The notes under the pieces are model-generated. The model was not told the origin of the DNA, did no database searches, and was given only the letters and a program-made list of their open reading frames with translations. Position numbers and translations under genes: made by a program. Positions 11,894-14,601 of a stretch of DNA of 14,601 nt are shown piece by piece; the first letter of the stretch is position 1; each line of letters begins with the position of its first letter. The stretch covers positions 1 to 14,601 of the forward strand of contig VERU01000013.1 in assembly GCA_018882485.1 (NCBI GenBank), written 5' to 3'. The stretch is from Rhodoferax sp. (GTDB lineage Bacteria; Pseudomonadota; Gammaproteobacteria; Burkholderiales; Burkholderiaceae_C).

Positions 11894-14601
11894 CAGGCGT
11901 GCAGCCGGGTTTCACCGGCACCAGAGAGATTGCCGATACAGCGTCCGCACAGGCTGGGGTGGGTGGCATCGCGGCCCACATCGCTGCTGTAATGCCAGCA
12001 GCGTTCGCATTTGACGCCCTCCGCGCTGCCGGCCTGCACCGTCAGCGTGTCGGCGGCCTGCAACCGCACCTGCGAGGTCATGAAGACGAATTTCAGGTCC
12101 GCCCCCAGGCTCTGCAGCAAGTCCAGATCGGCCGGCGGCGCGCCGATGGTCAGGCTGGCCTGCAGGGCCGAGCCCACCTGCCCGGCGCTGCGCAGGGCCT
12201 CGATCTCCTTGTTGGCCACTTCCCGGATCTGGCGCAGCCGGTCCCATCGGGCCAGCAGGGCCTCGTCCGGCGCGGGCAGGTCGAGGAAGGTCTCGATGAA
12301 GACCGAAGCCCGAACCGCCTGCGGCAGCTTGCCCGCCGCACCCAGCACCGCCCAGGCTTCCTCGGCGGTGAAGCTCAGAAATGGCGCCATCCAGCGCAGC
12401 ATGGCCTGGGTGATCTGCCACAGGGCCGTCTGGGCGCTGCGGCGCGCCAGCGAGTCGGGTGCGGTGGTGTACAGCCGGTCCTTCAGCAGGTCCAGGTAAA
12501 ACGCGCCCAGGTCCTCGGCGCAGTAGATCTGCAGCTTGGCCACCACCGGATGGAATTCGTAGGCCCGGTAGTGCGCCAGGATGTCGGCCTGCAACCGGGC
12601 TGCGTGAGCGATGGCGTAGCGATCGACGCTCAGCAGCTGATGGGGCGGCACGGCGTCGTGCGCCGGGTCGAAATCGCTCACATTGGCCAGCAGGAACTTG
12701 AGGGTGTTGCGCACCCGGCGGTAGATGTCCACCACCCGCGCCAGGATGCGGTCGTCGATGCCCAGATCGCCCGAATAATCGGTGCTGGCGCACCAGAGCC
12801 GGATGATCTCCGCCCCCAGCTTGTCGCTGACCTCCTGGGGCGCGACCACGTTGCCCAGGCTTTTGCTCATCTTGCGGCCCTGGCCATCGACGGTGAATCC
12901 GTGGGTCAGCAGGCCGCGGTAGGGCGCACGGTCGACCATCGCGCAGGCCGTCAGCAGAGAGCTGTGGAACCAGCCCCGGTGCTGGTCGTGGCCTTCCAGG
13001 TACAGGTCGGCTTCGGGTCCCTGCGGATGACCGCTGCCCGGATGCGAGGTCTTGAGCACGGTGGTGTGGGTGGTGCCGGAGTCGAACCACACCTCCAGGA
13101 TGTCGTGGCTCTTGTCGTAGTGGGGGGCGTCGGCTGCGCAGCCCAGGCGACCCAGGATGTCCTCGCTGCCGGCCTTGCTCCAGGCCTCGATGCCGCCGGC
13201 CTGCACCATGTCGGCGGCCAGGTCCATGATGTCCAGGGTGCGCGGGTGCAGTTCGCCGGTCTCCCGGTGGGTGAAGAAGGGCAGCGGCACGCCCCAGCTG
13301 CGCTGCCGGCTGATGCACCAGTCGGGACGGTTGGCGATCATGTCGCGCAGCCGCGTGCGGCCGCTTTCCGGGTAGAACGCCGTCTCGTCGATGGCCGCAA
13401 GCGCCGTCTGGCGCAGCGTGCGGGGCGCCTTGTCCACCGTGAACACCCCCACGCCCTCGTCCATGCGCACGAACCACTGGGCGGCGGCCCGGTAGATCAC
13501 CGGTGTCTTGTGGCGCCAGCAATGCGGGTAGCTGTGCTGGAGCGGACCGGTGGCGAACAGCCGGTCGGCCTCGCCCAGCACCTCGATGATGCGCGGGCAG
13601 GCCTTCCAGATGTTGAGCCCGCCGAACAGGGGCAGCTCGGCCGCGTACTGCCCGTGGCCCAGCACCGGGTTCAGGATGTCGTCGTAGGCCAGTCCGTGGG
13701 CCACACAGCTGTTGAAGTCCTCCACCCCATAGGCCGGCGCCGAGTGGACGATGCCGGTGCCGTCCTCGGCGGTGGCGTACTCGGCCAGATAGACCGGACT
13801 CAGGCGGTCGTAGCCCGCGTCCACCGCCGCCAGCGGATGCCGGAAGTTCAGGCCACCGAGCGCTTTTCCGGGCGTGCGGGCCAGCACGTCACCGGCGAGC
13901 CGGTAGCGCGCCAGGCAGCTCTCGACCAGCGAATCGGCCAGCACCAGCAGACCGCGCGGCGTGTCCACCAGGGCGTAGACCAGCTCAGGGTTGAGGTTGA
14001 GCGCCTGGTTGGCCGGGATGGTCCATGCCGTGGTGGTCCAGATCACCGCATAGGACGCGCGGGCCGACCCGTCCGGGCCGGCGGGCAGGGCATCCAGCCC
14101 GAAGGCTGTCGCCAGCCGGTCCGGCTCGGCGCAGGCGAACCCCACATCCAGCGTCTGGGATGCCTTGTCGGCGTACTCGATCTCGAATTCCGCCAGCGAG
14201 GAGCCGCAATCGAAGCACCAGTAGACCGGCTTGAGCCCGCGGTAGACGAAGCCTCGCTCCACCACCCGCTTGAAAGCCCGGATCTCCGCCGCCTCGTTCA
14301 CGAAGTCCATGGTGCGGTACGGGTGCTCCCAGTCTCCCAGCACCCCCAGCCGCCTGAAATCGGTCCGCTGCTGCTCGATCTGTTCGGTGGCGAAGGCCCG
14401 GCTGCGGGCCTGCATCTCGTCGCGCGGCAGGTGGCGGCCGTGCAGCTTCTCGATGGCATTCTCGATGGGCAGTCCGTGGCAGTCCCAGCCCGGGATGTAG
14501 CGCGCGTCGTAGCCCATGAGCTGGCGCGACTTGACGATCATGTCCTTGAGGACCTTGTTGGCCGCGTGCCCGATGTGGATCTTGCCGTTGGCATACGGGG
14601 G
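11893..14601 (-). CDS. ileS: Isoleucyl-tRNA synthetase (5' end missing)
   Basis: This class I synthetase charges tRNA-Ile with isoleucine and hydrolyses mischarged valine. The window holds 902 residues; full-length enzymes have about 940-960, so only some tens of N-terminal residues are lost past the right edge. Reading starts inside [13 protein letters not shown], with the HIGH motif at 14577-14566. [10 protein letters not shown] follows. The editing domain contains [15 protein letters not shown], including the Asp implicated in editing. KMSKS is at 12873-12859 in [10 protein letters not shown], and the anticodon-binding helical domain follows. A C-terminal four-cysteine zinc site has the CERC pair at 12009-11998 and a CGRC pair near the end. 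All catalytic elements visible are intact. The stop overlaps the lspA start by one base. An internal ATG at 14541 is not the true start, because HIGH lies upstream of it. In related genomes ribF often precedes this gene, but it is not in view. Confidence 0.98.
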   Translation of the reverse strand, partial: PPYANGKIHIGHAANKVLKDMIVKSRQLMGYDARYIPGWDCHGLPIENAIEKLHGRHLPRDEMQARSRAFATEQIEQQRTDFRRLGVLGDWEHPYRTMDFVNEAAEIRAFKRVVERGFVYRGLKPVYWCFDCGSSLAEFEIEYADKASQTLDVGFACAEPDRLATAFGLDALPAGPDGSARASYAVIWTTTAWTIPANQALNLNPELVYALVDTPRGLLVLADSLVESCLARYRLAGDVLARTPGKALGGLNFRHPLAAVDAGYDRLSPVYLAEYATAEDGTGIVHSAPAYGVEDFNSCVAHGLAYDDILNPVLGHGQYAAELPLFGGLNIWKACPRIIEVLGEADRLFATGPLQHSYPHCWRHKTPVIYRAAAQWFVRMDEGVGVFTVDKAPRTLRQTALAAIDETAFYPESGRTRLRDMIANRPDWCISRQRSWGVPLPFFTHRETGELHPRTLDIMDLAADMVQAGGIEAWSKAGSEDILGRLGCAADAPHYDKSHDILEVWFDSGTTHTTVLKTSHPGSGHPQGPEADLYLEGHDQHRGWFHSSLLTACAMVDRAPYRGLLTHGFTVDGQGRKMSKSLGNVVAPQEVSDKLGAEIIRLWCASTDYSGDLGIDDRILARVVDIYRRVRNTLKFLLANVSDFDPAHDAVPPHQLLSVDRYAIAHAARLQADILAHYRAYEFHPVVAKLQIYCAEDLGAFYLDLLKDRLYTTAPDSLARRSAQTALWQITQAMLRWMAPFLSFTAEEAWAVLGAAGKLPQAVRASVFIETFLDLPAPDEALLARWDRLRQIREVANKEIEALRSAGQVGSALQASLTIGAPPADLDLLQSLGADLKFVFMTSQVRLQAADTLTVQAGSAEGVKCERCWHYSSDVGRDATHPSLCGRCIGNLSGAGETRLHA

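Overview
The window is a gene-dense, high-GC (about two-thirds G+C by eye) stretch of bacterial chromosome. It carries twelve protein genes, two of them cut by the window edges, and I see no RNA genes, mobile elements or CRISPR arrays. The content points to a betaproteobacterium of the order Burkholderiales, most likely Comamonadaceae: a tripartite tricarboxylate transporter (TctA) permease, an orphan Bug-type periplasmic binding protein, a DUF3422 protein, the ileS-lspA pair, and small AT-richer hairpin islands inside genes. This placement is inferred from gene content, not from a database match.

Left block, plus strand (1-5516): the C-terminal half of a TctA permease, a DUF3422 membrane-anchored protein, a gamma-glutamyltransferase-family Ntn hydrolase, an EamA/DMT exporter whose TTG start overlaps the hydrolase stop, and an SDR-fold protein with its own strong Shine-Dalgarno. 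The first four are packed closely enough to be one transcription unit. The hydrolase and the SDR both lack residues expected of textbook family members. The hydrolase keeps the catalytic Thr but not the glutamate-anchoring residues; the SDR keeps the fold but not the YxxxK pair. Family names alone would therefore mislead about their chemistry.

Middle block (5559-9621): a second EamA/DMT exporter on the minus strand diverges from a Bug (TctC-like) binding protein on the plus strand. The 182-bp gap between them holds an 11-bp direct repeat next to a -10-like hexamer. A likely intrinsic terminator follows the Bug gene. Next come a quinone oxidoreductase (MDR superfamily) and a Nudix hydrolase with an N-terminal DUF4743-like region. 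These two are separated by a 54-bp tandem array of a 9-bp unit, which also supplies the only G-rich ribosome-binding candidate for the Nudix gene.

Right block, minus strand (14601-9625): ileS (5' end missing), lspA and a Na/Pi-cotransporter-family protein with a PhoU-like tail form a coupled operon. ileS and lspA share a TGATG stop-start; lspA and the transporter are 22 bp apart. The operon converges with the Nudix gene, with only 3 bp between stop codons.

No stretch of more than 300 bp lacks a gene; the longest gap is 6468-6649. I do not see a clear new multi-gene defence or mobile system. The points most worth following are the atypical active sites of the two enzymes, the hairpin-rich islands inside two genes, and the 9-bp minisatellite in front of the Nudix gene.
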